This document shows positions 52,498 to 61,411 of a stretch of 64,000 nucleotides of DNA, piece after piece; within the stretch, counting starts at the first letter, position 1; every line of letters starts with the position of its first letter. The translations under genes were made by a program, and so were the position numbers. Origin of the DNA: Vannielia litorea (GTDB taxonomy: Bacteria; Pseudomonadota; Alphaproteobacteria; Rhodobacterales; Rhodobacteraceae); the NCBI RefSeq assembly GCF_018424695.1, contig NZ_QTNQ01000006.1:44027-108026 (forward strand), given 5' to 3'. The notes below the pieces were generated by a model. It saw only the letters and a program-made list of their open reading frames with translations, did no database searches and was not told the DNA's origin.

Positions 52498-53823
52498 TCA
52501 GGCGGCAGACTTCTTGAGAGAGGGCGTCTTGGCGACCGCAGGCATCATCCGGGGGCCATAGAGCAGCAGATCCGGAAGGTGGGCGCGTTCAGGCTCCTGC
52601 ATTTCCGAGGCGAGTTCGGCCATGCGCTGGCTGTCCTCCAGAATGGTGTTGCGCTGCGTGTTCGCCCGCTCCTGCGCGGCTCCAAGCTGTGCGATGATAT
52701 CCCCGATCCCGGCATTGGCCTCGCCCGAACGGCTGTCTTCGATCTTGAAGGCGACGCGCAGGGTGTCGAGGCCGAGCAGCATGCGCTTCATGTCACGGCA
52801 GGAGTTGACGATCTTGCCTGCCTCGGTCGCGACCAGCGCATAGGCCTCGCGCGATCGGGTTTTGTAATCTGCTTGCAGCTCCCCGAGCATCGAGCGCTCG
52901 GGCTCGATCTCGACGGTGCCGAGCGTTCGGCGTTCTGACAGCAACTGACGGTCACAGCGGGCGAGGATCGTGGCGACGGAGCCAACGAGCATGGCACGCT
53001 CGATGGTGCGGCGAATCGACGAGAAGCTGGTGTTCTCGCCGACAACATGGGCCTCGAACCACTCTGACATGTCGACCGACATACCTTCGTAGTTGCGGGC
53101 CAGCACGCTGAGTGGCCCATCGGTCCGCTCGACCCGGGCCGCCTTGATCTGAAGGTTGCGGGGAATGCCGCCGAGATAGGTGAACTCGGTGGACAGCTCG
53201 CGGGTGGCAGCGATGATGGAATCCGCCAGGCTGACGAGTTCGCGGGCCCCGCTGACGCTGGCAATCGGTTCAAGGCCGAGGTGCGCACACTCGCTCAGCA
53301 GTTCCTCGCCCACCGCATCCACCACAAAGGCATCGTAGTTATCGTAGCCCATGCCCTTGAGCGCATCGAGCAAGGCTTGCGCCGTGTCATCCACCGATGC
53401 GCCGTTCTTCTCGGCGTCAAAAAGCTGCTCGTAAAGCTGCCTGACCGGCTCGAACAGCTTGCTGCTGGGCTTGATCCGGGCCGAGAGGTAGCCGCCCTTG
53501 CAGGGCGCGACGATTGCGAACACCCAATAGTTAAGACCGTCCTTGGCGCAGTTGTTGACATAGGCGGCCGTCACCTTGCCGGCCTTCAGCTCGTCCCAGA
53601 ACACGCGGAACACTGCCTTGGGCATCTCCGGGTGGCGCACTGTTTTGTGCGGGGCACCAAGCAGTTCGTCCCATTCGTAATGGGCGACGCGCTGGAACAC
53701 GTAGTTGCCGCTCTGGATCACGCCCCGATCATCGGTGCGGGAATAGAAGACCTCGCCCAGGTCAAACGGCGCTTCGCCGCTTTTGGGCCGAAGTTCATCA
53801 CGCTTTTCGTCGATCTCGTCCAT
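52498..53823 (-). CDS. Aer-like PAS-domain protein without an MCP signalling domain
   Basis: This 441-residue soluble protein has an N-terminal Aer-type PAS domain (residues about 18-120: FYSRTDDRGVIQSGNYVFQRVAHYEWDELLGAPHKTVRHPEMP, then GLNYWVFAIVAPCKGG). The rest is helical and lacks the conserved hairpin region of methyl-accepting chemoreceptors and any GGDEF, EAL or kinase motif. The central part carries RELSTEFTYLGGIPRNLQIKAARVE. Its role is unclear; redox or energy sensing by the PAS domain is inferred only from the domain. It is preceded by a hairpin and is probably monocistronic. Confidence 0.8.
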   Translation of the reverse strand: MDEIDEKRDELRPKSGEAPFDLGEVFYSRTDDRGVIQSGNYVFQRVAHYEWDELLGAPHKTVRHPEMPKAVFRVFWDELKAGKVTAAYVNNCAKDGLNYWVFAIVAPCKGGYLSARIKPSSKLFEPVRQLYEQLFDAEKNGASVDDTAQALLDALKGMGYDNYDAFVVDAVGEELLSECAHLGLEPIASVSGARELVSLADSIIAATRELSTEFTYLGGIPRNLQIKAARVERTDGPLSVLARNYEGMSVDMSEWFEAHVVGENTSFSSIRRTIERAMLVGSVATILARCDRQLLSERRTLGTVEIEPERSMLGELQADYKTRSREAYALVATEAGKIVNSCRDMKRMLLGLDTLRVAFKIEDSRSGEANAGIGDIIAQLGAAQERANTQRNTILEDSQRMAELASEMQEPERAHLPDLLLYGPRMMPAVAKTPSLKKSAA

Positions 53824-53841
53824 CCAGCGGCTCCTCAGTCA

Positions 53842-53871
53842 AACAGCGCGGCCAAGTCTGCCCGCGCTGTT
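53842..53871. terminator. Perfect 10-base-arm hairpin between dsbA-like and PAS genes
   Basis: AACAGCGCGG (53842-53851) pairs perfectly with CCGCGCTGTT (53862-53871) around a 10-base loop. It lies 53 bases past the end of the DsbA-like gene on the minus strand and could terminate that operon; the absence of a T-run makes an operator for the PAS gene an alternative. Confidence 0.45.
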
Positions 53872-53923
53872 CAGAGTGCTACCGCCAAACTGCTAGCGTT
53901 CGGTTAATTTCGGCGACCGCAAC

Positions 53924-54595
53924 CTACTCGCCCAGTTTCTCGTCGAGGATCGCGGAAAAGTCTTCGTAGCTCATGTTGGTGTACTTCTCGCCGTCGATGA
54001 TGAAGGACGGGGTCGATTCGATTCCGTCGGCCTCGGCGTTTTTGAGAAACAGCGCATACATCGCCTGGGCCTTCTCGGCGTCGCCAAGGCAGGCATCCAC
54101 CTGCTCCCCGTCGAGGCCGGACTTCAGCGCCAGTTTGCGCAGGTCGCCGTGGATGCCGGCAAGGTCACGGGTGGCCAGCCATTCGGCTTGCTCGGTGTAA
54201 AGCGCATCGGCGATCCCGAAATAGCGCATCGGACCGGCGCAGCGGGCCACCATACCGGCCCAGAGGCCGGGCTTGTCGAAGTAGATCTCGCGATAGATGA
54301 AGTGCACCTTGCCGGTGTCGATATAGTCCGCCTTCAGCTTCTTGAAGACGTTCTGATGAAAACTGGCGCAATGCGGGCAGGTGAAGGAGGCATATTCGAT
54401 CACCTCAACCGGCGCACTCTCTTCGCCGAGGGTCATTTCAACGATGCCGGAGGTGTCGACGTCTTCCGTCGTCTGGGCTTGCGCGGCGAGGTCGAAGCCG
54501 GTGCCGCCGGGCGCGTTGCCGCGATTGATGGCAAAGTAGCTGCCTGCCGCCAGTGCGGCGACGAAAATTGCGGAATAGAGGACTTTGGTGTTCAT
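53924..54595 (-). CDS. DsbA-family thiol-disulfide oxidoreductase
   Basis: This 223-residue protein starts at an ATG after AAAGG and has a membrane anchor or signal helix (about residues 5-24). The thioredoxin-like domain carries the C73-P-H-C76 active site in EYASFTCPHCASFH and the conserved cis-proline in STPSFIIDGEKY. It forms or isomerises disulfide bonds in the periplasm. Length and N-terminal anchor resemble the DsbA-like proteins of alphaproteobacteria. It follows dciA by 34 bases. Confidence 0.9.
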   Translation of the reverse strand: MNTKVLYSAIFVAALAAGSYFAINRGNAPGGTGFDLAAQAQTTEDVDTSGIVEMTLGEESAPVEVIEYASFTCPHCASFHQNVFKKLKADYIDTGKVHFIYREIYFDKPGLWAGMVARCAGPMRYFGIADALYTEQAEWLATRDLAGIHGDLRKLALKSGLDGEQVDACLGDAEKAQAMYALFLKNAEADGIESTPSFIIDGEKYTNMSYEDFSAILDEKLGE

Positions 54596-54629
54596 CGGTG
54601 GCCTTTCGGTCTGCTCGGGCGGGCTCGGT

Positions 54630-55151
54630 TCAGCCGCGTTCGGACTTGTGGATGACATGTGCGCCGAGCCGGCTCAAGGCGGCTTTCAGCGCGGGATCGG
54701 TGACGCCTTGCGCCAGCGCCTCGGCCGCCTCGCGCTGGGCTGGGGCGGGCTGGGCCCGGCGTTTGGGGGCGTGGTTGAAATCGGCCTGCCCCTCGGCAAA
54801 GCCGGTCGGCGCCGTCTGGGTGAACTGGATGCGCGAGATGGCCGCGTAGCCATAGACGGCGTTGATCCGCTCGCGGATCTGCTCTTTCTGCATTTCGAGC
54901 ATCGGGGCGTTGGCCCCGGTCGTCAGCACCCGCAGCGTGGCCCCGAAGGCCCCTCGTCCGAACTTCACTTCGAGCGGGCGGGTCACGGCGGCGGTTTCAG
55001 CGCCGACGATCTCGGCCCAATGGGTCAGCACGCGCATCTCGGCAAAGCCCCGCTTTTCGCTCGCCTTGCGGATATCCGCAGAGACGAACCTTGCCGTCTG
55101 GGCAAAGCCGCGCATGTGGCGCTTGGGGGATTTTTCAGGTGCCTTGGACAT
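54630..55151 (-). CDS. dciA: DciA-family (DUF721) protein
   Basis: This 173-residue protein has a DUF721 domain: HWAEIVGAETAAVTRPLEVKFGRGAFGATLRVLTTGANAPMLEMQKEQIRERINAVYGYAAISRIQF (residues about 44-110), with a basic, low-complexity C-terminus. DciA proteins load the replicative helicase DnaB in bacteria without DnaC, fitting an alphaproteobacterium. The same frame remains open upstream for a long way on this strand, but the start used gives the normal family length. It is divergent from mutY with a 102-base gap. Confidence 0.85.
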   Translation of the reverse strand: MSKAPEKSPKRHMRGFAQTARFVSADIRKASEKRGFAEMRVLTHWAEIVGAETAAVTRPLEVKFGRGAFGATLRVLTTGANAPMLEMQKEQIRERINAVYGYAAISRIQFTQTAPTGFAEGQADFNHAPKRRAQPAPAQREAAEALAQGVTDPALKAALSRLGAHVIHKSERG

Positions 55152-55253
55152 GGCCTCGCATTTCGCCGGTTTGGCCCCTATCTTATCGCCCGCGAGCCCG
55201 GCGGGGCCAGCCAAATGCGGGCAGGGGAGCCATAAAGATTGCGTGACGGGAAG

Positions 55254-56282
55254 ATGAGCGCGGCGTTGCTGGCGTGGTATGACGCCCACGCCCGGGTGCT
55301 GCCGTGGCGCGTGCCGCCGGGGAGCGGTGAGCGGGCCGATCCTTATCGTGTGTGGCTTTCGGAGGTGATGCTGCAACAGACGACGGTGGCGGCGGTGAAG
55401 GATTACTTTCACAGCTTCACCCGGCTCTGGCCCACGGTCGAGGCGCTGGCGGCGGCGAAGGATGAGGACGTGATGGGCCGCTGGGCCGGGCTTGGCTACT
55501 ACGCCCGCGCCCGCAACCTGCTGAAATGCGCCCGCGTGGTGGCCGAACGCGGCGGCTTTCCCGACACCGCCGAGGGCCTGCGGGAACTGCCCGGCATCGG
55601 GCCCTACACGGCGGCGGCAGTGGCGGCGATTGCCTTCGACCGGCCCGAGACCGTGGTGGATGGCAATGTGGAACGGGTGATGGCGCGGCTTCATGCGGTG
55701 GAAGAGCCTTTGCCCGGCTCGAAACCGCTGCTCACCGCCCATGCGGCCGCGTTGACGCCCAAGGCCCGCCCCGGCGATTATGCGCAGGCAGTGATGGACC
55801 TTGGCGCGACGATTTGCACGCCCAAGAGTCCGGCCTGCGGAATTTGCCCGTGGCGGGAGCCTTGCAAGGCGCGCGCTGAGGGCATCGCCGCCGGGCTGCC
55901 AAAGAAGACACCGAAGAAGCCCAAGCCGGTGCGGCTGGGCCACGCCTATGTGATCCGCCGGGCGGATGGGGCCTTTCTCCTGGAGCGACGACCGGAGAAG
56001 GGGCTTCTGGGCGGGATGCTGGGCTGGCCGGGCTCGGTGTGGGCCGAGGAGGCCCCCGCCCGCGAGCCGCCGCTGCCCGCCGCGCTGGAGGAGATCGGCG
56101 AAGTGCGACACACCTTCACCCATTTTCACCTGATCCTGCGCGTCCACGCCGGGCAGGCCGGGGCGGAGGCGCCCGAGGGGCTGGACTGGCAGAGGCTCTC
56201 CCCTGCCGCGCTGCCCACTGTCATGCGCAAGGCCTATGACCTTGCCGCTACGTCGCCCGCGCTGAATGTTGCAGGCGATTGA
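55254..56282 (+). CDS. mutY: A/G-specific adenine glycosylase
   Basis: This 342-residue enzyme removes adenine mispaired with 8-oxoguanine. The catalytic glutamate is E37 in SEVMLQQTTV, the helix-hairpin-helix is LPGIGPYTAAAVAAIAF with D136, and the iron-sulfur cluster cysteines are C188, C195, C198 and C204. A Nudix-like C-terminal domain (from about residue 230) recognises 8-oxoG. The ATG at 55254 was chosen over an upstream TTG because it restores the family N-terminus. Confidence 0.95.
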   Translation: MSAALLAWYDAHARVLPWRVPPGSGERADPYRVWLSEVMLQQTTVAAVKDYFHSFTRLWPTVEALAAAKDEDVMGRWAGLGYYARARNLLKCARVVAERGGFPDTAEGLRELPGIGPYTAAAVAAIAFDRPETVVDGNVERVMARLHAVEEPLPGSKPLLTAHAAALTPKARPGDYAQAVMDLGATICTPKSPACGICPWREPCKARAEGIAAGLPKKTPKKPKPVRLGHAYVIRRADGAFLLERRPEKGLLGGMLGWPGSVWAEEAPAREPPLPAALEEIGEVRHTFTHFHLILRVHAGQAGAEAPEGLDWQRLSPAALPTVMRKAYDLAATSPALNVAGD

Positions 56283-56342
56283 AACGGCCCGCCTCCTCCG
56301 TATGATCTGGCCGGGGCGCGCATGACCATCGGGAGAGGGCCA

Positions 56343-57473
56343 ATGGCCTCTGCATTCATATCGAGCTTCCGCGCGGCGGCGCCCTTCTGGGTCTCGCTCC
56401 TCACCGTGCCGCTGGTGATCGCCTCGGCCGCCTGGGGCGGGCTTTGGGTGCTGGCCGTGCCGCTCTTTACGTTCGTCGGGTTCACCCTCGCGGATGGGGC
56501 GTTGGGGCTGAACCTCGATAACCCGGACACGGAGACGGATGAGGCGCAGCTGTTCTGGTATCGGCTCGTCACGCTCATCTGGTGTCCGGTTCAGGTGCTG
56601 CTGCTGTTGGTGATGCTGGCCTGGGTGCCGGGCGCGGCGCATCTGAACGTGGTGGAGAAGATCGTGATCTTCTTCGGGCTGGGGGTGGTGAACGGGGCCA
56701 TCGGCATCGTCTATGCCCATGAGCTTGTCCACCAGCGCAACAGGCTGGAGCGGTGGCTGGGCGACTTGCTGCTGGCCTCGGTGCTCTACTCGCATTTTCG
56801 CTCGGAGCATCTGCTGGTGCATCACACCCATGTCGGCACCCGGCGCGATGCGGTGACGGCGCGGTATAACGAGGGCTATTGGGCGTTTCTCTGGCGCGTT
56901 ATGCGGGAGGAGCCGGTGAGCGCGTTTTGGGCAGAGAAGGCCATGCTGGCGCGCAAGGGCCTGCCGTGGTGGCACCGGAGCAATCCGCATTGGCGCTACT
57001 GGGGGCTGCAACTGGCCTTCATCGTGGCGGCCTGGGTTCTGGGCGGCTGGGCCGGGTTCTTCCTGTTTCTCTACCAAGCGCTTGTGGCTGTCTGGCTGCT
57101 GGAGCTGACCAATTACATCGAGCATTACGGGCTGACACGGAAGCACATGGGCAACGGGCGTTACGAGCCTGTCCGGCCGCATCACTCGTGGAACGCATCG
57201 CACAAAGCGACGAACTGGCTGCTTATCAACCTGCAACGCCACTCGGACCACCATTACAAGCCGTCCCGCCGGTTTCCGCTGCTGCAAACCTACGACGCAT
57301 GCGAGGCGCCGCAGTTGCCCTACGGCTATCCGGCGATGGGCTTCCTTGCCGCCGTGCCCCCGCTGTGGCGGCGGCGGATGAACCCGCGCGTCCGCAAGTG
57401 GCGGGCGATGTATTACCCGGAGATCACCGATTGGGAGCCCTACAAGCGTGGCGAGCTGCCTTTGCCGGGGTAG
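56343..57473 (+). CDS. Alkane 1-monooxygenase-like membrane di-iron enzyme (AlkB-like)
   Basis: This 376-residue polytopic protein has the AlkB histidine boxes: HELVH (126-130), EHLLVHH (155-161), NYIEHYG (257-263) and HSDHH (300-304), with six membrane helices. AlkB hydroxylates the terminal carbon of alkanes with rubredoxin and O2; related enzymes hydroxylate other apolar substrates. The ATG with GGGAGAGGG upstream is preferred to the ATG 7 codons earlier. No rubredoxin gene is nearby, and the substrate is not known. It ends just before a large palindromic repeat. Confidence 0.88.
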   Translation: MASAFISSFRAAAPFWVSLLTVPLVIASAAWGGLWVLAVPLFTFVGFTLADGALGLNLDNPDTETDEAQLFWYRLVTLIWCPVQVLLLLVMLAWVPGAAHLNVVEKIVIFFGLGVVNGAIGIVYAHELVHQRNRLERWLGDLLLASVLYSHFRSEHLLVHHTHVGTRRDAVTARYNEGYWAFLWRVMREEPVSAFWAEKAMLARKGLPWWHRSNPHWRYWGLQLAFIVAAWVLGGWAGFFLFLYQALVAVWLLELTNYIEHYGLTRKHMGNGRYEPVRPHHSWNASHKATNWLLINLQRHSDHHYKPSRRFPLLQTYDACEAPQLPYGYPAMGFLAAVPPLWRRRMNPRVRKWRAMYYPEITDWEPYKRGELPLPG

Positions 57474-57477
57474 GGAT

Positions 57478-57543
57478 GTCATCCTCGGGCCTGACCCGAG
57501 GATCTGGTTGGCGGGAGATCCTCGGGTCAGGCCCGAGGATGAC
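57478..57543. repeat. REP-like hairpin repeat with 28-base arms
   Basis: Arms at 57478-57505 and 57516-57543 are perfect reverse complements around a 10-base loop, and each arm is itself built from CCTCGGG/CCCGAGG units. It lies between convergent genes and probably terminates both. Sequences of this kind recur in alphaproteobacterial genomes as palindromic intergenic repeats. Confidence 0.75.
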
Positions 57544-57551
57544 GGTGCGCT

Positions 57552-58256
57552 TCACACCATCCGGATCACATCCTTGTCGATGGCGAGCATGTAGCCGCGC
57601 CTTGCGATGTTCTTCACCAGAAGTTCCGAAACCATCTGGTTGCCCAGCGAATCGCGCAGGCGCTTGATCCGGGTTGCCCCGGCGGCCTCGTCGCAGTCGG
57701 CCTCGGGCTTGCCCTGGATCACGCCCTCGATGGCCGCGCCGGTGAGCACGTCTTCATCCATCCGCGCCTCGGCCAGCACCGCCAGCGTTTCTATCGCTGC
57801 CTCGGTGAGCTTGAATTCCATGTTGTTGAGCAGAACCACCCGCTCTTCCCGAGAAATAACCAGCGACGATACCTGAATGCCGCTGCGCTCGATCTCGCCC
57901 ATCCGCTTGTTCAGGGCGATGATGGTGACGAGAAAGACCAGCGCGGCGATGAGCAGGGCGGTGGAGAAGATCAGCAGCACGAAGATGACGATGCGGTAGC
58001 TCACCAGCACGTCGCCGAAGGCGGTGCCGGACTGGGCCAGCACCTCCAGCAGCTTCACGGCCTCGGAGGTCACCAGCGCGTCATTCTCGGTGAAGATCTG
58101 CTCGACCCGCTCGTTGAAGGCGTTGCCGTCAGGGAGGGTGAGGAACAGAAACACCGCCGCGATTGCCAGGATCGCGACGATCCCGGCGATGCCGAATGTC
58201 ACCACGCGGTTGCCCGTGCTGCGCAGGTCAGTAGCGAAGGTAGTTTGATCCGGCAT
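57552..58256 (-). CDS. Membrane-anchored winged-helix transcription factor-like protein
   Basis: This 234-residue protein has two membrane helices (about residues 19-40 and 88-115), a short periplasmic loop between them, and a C-terminal winged-helix (about residues 130-230) with LNNMEFKLTEAAIETLAVLAEAR and IKRLRDSLGNQMVSELLVKNIARRGYML, the OmpR/PhoB-type DNA-binding form. This is a ToxR-like idea with reversed order, since the DNA-binding part follows the helices. The start lies 29 bases inside the upstream gene's end. No sensor partner was seen. Confidence 0.75.
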   Translation of the reverse strand: MPDQTTFATDLRSTGNRVVTFGIAGIVAILAIAAVFLFLTLPDGNAFNERVEQIFTENDALVTSEAVKLLEVLAQSGTAFGDVLVSYRIVIFVLLIFSTALLIAALVFLVTIIALNKRMGEIERSGIQVSSLVISREERVVLLNNMEFKLTEAAIETLAVLAEARMDEDVLTGAAIEGVIQGKPEADCDEAAGATRIKRLRDSLGNQMVSELLVKNIARRGYMLAIDKDVIRMV

Positions 58257-58521
58257 TCTGCTGCTGCGCCTTGCTGGGGGTGCCCTCGAAGAGCGAGATG
58301 ACATTGAGTAGCACCCAACCGCCGCGCTGCAAACGTGCGGCGACCTCGGCCCGGGCCTTGCCGCCGGGTGGGCAGGAGTTGCCGAGCTCCATCACGCCGT
58401 AATGGAGCTTGAGCGGATTGTCCTGCTTGGCCTTGTATTCGGCGTAGCAGGCGGCCCCCGCAGGGGCAGCCGCCAGCGCCAGAGCCAGCGCGGCGGCAGG
58501 GAGGGAGATGAGGGTTTTCAT
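58228..58521 (-). CDS. Small secreted hypothetical protein
   Basis: This 97-residue protein has a signal peptide (MKTLISLPAAALALALAAAPAGA) and a mature part with two cysteines (ACYAEYKAKQ and NSCPPGGKARAE). The sequence LRY ends it. No family is recognised. It overlaps the following membrane regulator by 29 bases, so the two are probably co-translated and might form a sensor-signal pair. Confidence 0.65.
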   Translation of the reverse strand: MKTLISLPAAALALALAAAPAGAACYAEYKAKQDNPLKLHYGVMELGNSCPPGGKARAEVAARLQRGGWVLLNVISLFEGTPSKAQQQNAGSNYLRY

Positions 58522-58712
58522 ACGTGCAGTCATGCGGTTACGCGCGCGGCTATTCAATAACAAAGCACCGCCGGAGGGCCGATAGCCGATAGCCGCGCGG
58601 CGTTATTGTTTGTCCGGCCCGGCACCGCCCATCCTTGCCTCATCACCGCCCCGGCGCGTCACGGACAGACGCCCAGAACGGGCATCCGATGACGCACAAA
58701 AAGGACGACGCC

Positions 58713-59165
58713 ATGTTCAAGACCCTTACCGCTACCGCCGCCGCTGCCGCCGTGGCACTCACTTCTTTCAGCGCCCCGGCACAGGCCGAGATGGACCGGG
58801 GCGAGACCCTGCGCCTGCTTCTGGGCCTTGGTGCCGTGGGCGCACTCATCGCTGCCAACGAGCGCAACAAGGATCGCCGGGGCGACCGGGCCGACCGCTA
58901 CGACAACCGGACTGTCACCGTGACTCCGAACTACGGGAACGGGCGCTACAAGGATCGTGGCCGTCATGCCCGGCTGCCGGAGCGCTGCGAAACCGCGGTT
59001 CCGACCCGCCGCGGCACCCGCATCTTCTATGGCAAACCCTGCCTCAAGCGCAGCGGCTTCACCGCCCGTCTGCCGCGCGAGTGCTCCTACACGCTCGATG
59101 TGGGCCGCCGCGAGGTGCAGGCCTACGAGAAGCGCTGCCTGCGGCGCAACGGTTTCCGCACCTGA
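58713..59165 (+). CDS. Secreted Arg-rich cysteine-containing hypothetical protein
   Basis: This 150-residue protein starts at an ATG after AAAGGACG and has a signal peptide ending SAPAQA. The mature part has a short hydrophobic stretch (RLLLGLGAVGALIAA), a basic hydrophilic region, and a C-terminal domain with four cysteines (RCETAV, PCLKRS, ECSYTL, RCLRRN) which may form two disulfides. No family is recognised. Its downstream side carries three hairpins. Confidence 0.65.
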   Translation: MFKTLTATAAAAAVALTSFSAPAQAEMDRGETLRLLLGLGAVGALIAANERNKDRRGDRADRYDNRTVTVTPNYGNGRYKDRGRHARLPERCETAVPTRRGTRIFYGKPCLKRSGFTARLPRECSYTLDVGRREVQAYEKRCLRRNGFRT

Positions 59166-59181
59166 CGGAACGGTTCAGGCA

Positions 59182-59290
59182 AGGTGCGTCCCGGTCTCCT
59201 GGGGCGCACCTGCGAGCAGGACGTGGCTGTCATCCCCATGGGGCCACGTCTGAACTGGGGGCGGGAGGTGAGGCTTTCCGCCCCTTTTTT
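59182..59290 (+). ncRNA. Candidate structured RNA of three hairpins ending in an intrinsic terminator
   Basis: In the 160-base gap before rnhB lie three consecutive hairpins: 59182-59211 (AGGTGCG...CGCACCT), 59220-59250 (GACGTGG...CCACGTC) and 59258-59284 (GGGGCGG...CCGCCCC), the last followed by TTTTTT (59285-59290). This is the shape of a small RNA or of a structured 3' UTR of the upstream gene. No promoter was confirmed. Confidence 0.4.
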
Positions 59291-59325
59291 GTTGCGCTGG
59301 CCCGGCGCAAAGGCGAGTTGGGGGC

Positions 59326-59958
59326 ATGAAGAGCTTTCCTGATTTTACACTGGAAGAGGCCGCGATCGCCCGGGGCCTTGCCCGTGTGGCGGGCGTGGAC
59401 GAGGTGGGGCGCGGGCCGCTGGCAGGGCCGGTGACGGCGGCGGCGGTGGTGCTGGACCCTGCGAACATCCCGCCGGGGCTGAACGACAGCAAGAAGCTGA
59501 CCGAGAAGCGACGGCTGGCGCTGGCCGAGGCGATCCATGCGACGGCGCAGGTGAGCATCGTCCACGTCGATGTGGAGGAGATCGACCGTATCAACATCCT
59601 TCAGGCCGCGCTCACCGCGATGAGCCGCGCGGTGGCCGGGCTTGCCACGCCGCCCGATCACCTTCTGATCGACGGCAACCGGCTGCCGGAGGGCTGCGGA
59701 TCGGCGGAGGCGGTGGTGAAGGGGGACGGCAAATCACTTTCCATCGCGGCGGCCTCGATCGTGGCCAAGGTGGCCCGCGACGCGCTCATGGTGGATTTGG
59801 CGCAACAGCACCCCGGCTACGGCTGGGAGAGCAACGCGGGCTACGGAACGAGTGTGCACTTGAGGGCACTCCATCAATTGGGCGTCACACAACATCATCG
59901 GCGTTCCTTTGCCCCCATACGCAATATCTTGTTGCAACAAAAATCGCCAAACCCCTGA
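59326..59958 (+). CDS. rnhB: Ribonuclease HII
   Basis: This 210-residue enzyme cuts RNA in RNA-DNA hybrids. The catalytic D25 and E26 stand in VDEVGRGPLAGPV, another acidic residue is in LLIDGNRLP, and KGDGKSLSIAAASIVAKVARDALM completes the active-site region. The family's YGWESNAGYGTSVHLRAL C-terminal motif is present. It lies upstream of ccrM, an arrangement seen in other alphaproteobacteria, but with its own transcription space between them. Confidence 0.95.
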   Translation: MKSFPDFTLEEAAIARGLARVAGVDEVGRGPLAGPVTAAAVVLDPANIPPGLNDSKKLTEKRRLALAEAIHATAQVSIVHVDVEEIDRINILQAALTAMSRAVAGLATPPDHLLIDGNRLPEGCGSAEAVVKGDGKSLSIAAASIVAKVARDALMVDLAQQHPGYGWESNAGYGTSVHLRALHQLGVTQHHRRSFAPIRNILLQQKSPNP

Positions 59959-59971
59959 TTCAAAAAAGAAA

Positions 59972-61157
<1,186 letters not shown>

Positions 61158-61214
61158 CAAAGAGATTCAACAGTTACCGCCGGTGCCTGTGGCCTGACAC
61201 ATGGCACGACCTCT

Positions 61215-61253
61215 GGCCCCGTTTGCCCCAGTGGCAACGGGGCCCCTTTTTTT
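61215..61253 (+). terminator. Intrinsic terminator after ccrM
   Basis: GGCCCCGTTTGCC (61215-61227) pairs with GGCAACGGGGCC (61233-61244, one bulge), and a run of seven T follows (61247-61253). It lies 58 bases past the ccrM stop. Confidence 0.8.
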
Positions 61254-61264
61254 GCTGGCGGGAT

Positions 61265-61283
61265 GGTGGGCAGATTGCCCACC
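61265..61283. repeat. Palindromic repeat GGTGGGCAGATTGCCCACC, copy 1
   Basis: The 19-base near-palindrome GGTGGGCAGATTGCCCACC occurs here and again, identical, at 61432-61450. It is an intergenic palindromic repeat between ccrM and lpxK. Confidence 0.65.
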
Positions 61284-61357
61284 CTACGGCGGCTGCGCGG
61301 AGCGGGCCTTGTGTTAACCCATAGGGATTAACTGCGATGAGCAGGGGGGCACAAGTG

Positions 61358-61385
61358 ATGCACATCCCATGCACATCCTATGCAT
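61358..61385. repeat. Tandem 11-base repeat ATGCACATCCY
   Basis: ATGCACATCCC (61358-61368) and ATGCACATCCT (61369-61379) stand in tandem, followed by ATGCAT (61380-61385), about 2.5 units. It lies in the 254-base gap between ccrM and lpxK. Its function is unknown. Confidence 0.5.
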
Positions 61386-61411
61386 AGGCGAATGCCGGTC
61401 TGGCGCATTAA

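Noticed and set aside
55152..57482. Possible 950-codon minus-strand protein ending in DciA
   Set aside because: The upstream part is antisense to mutY and the alkB-like gene; only the last 173 residues match a family.
61314..61331. CtrA-like TTAA pair upstream of the lpxK region
   Set aside because: The spacing of 10 bases differs from the known TTAA-N7-TTAA site, and it lies downstream of both neighbouring genes.
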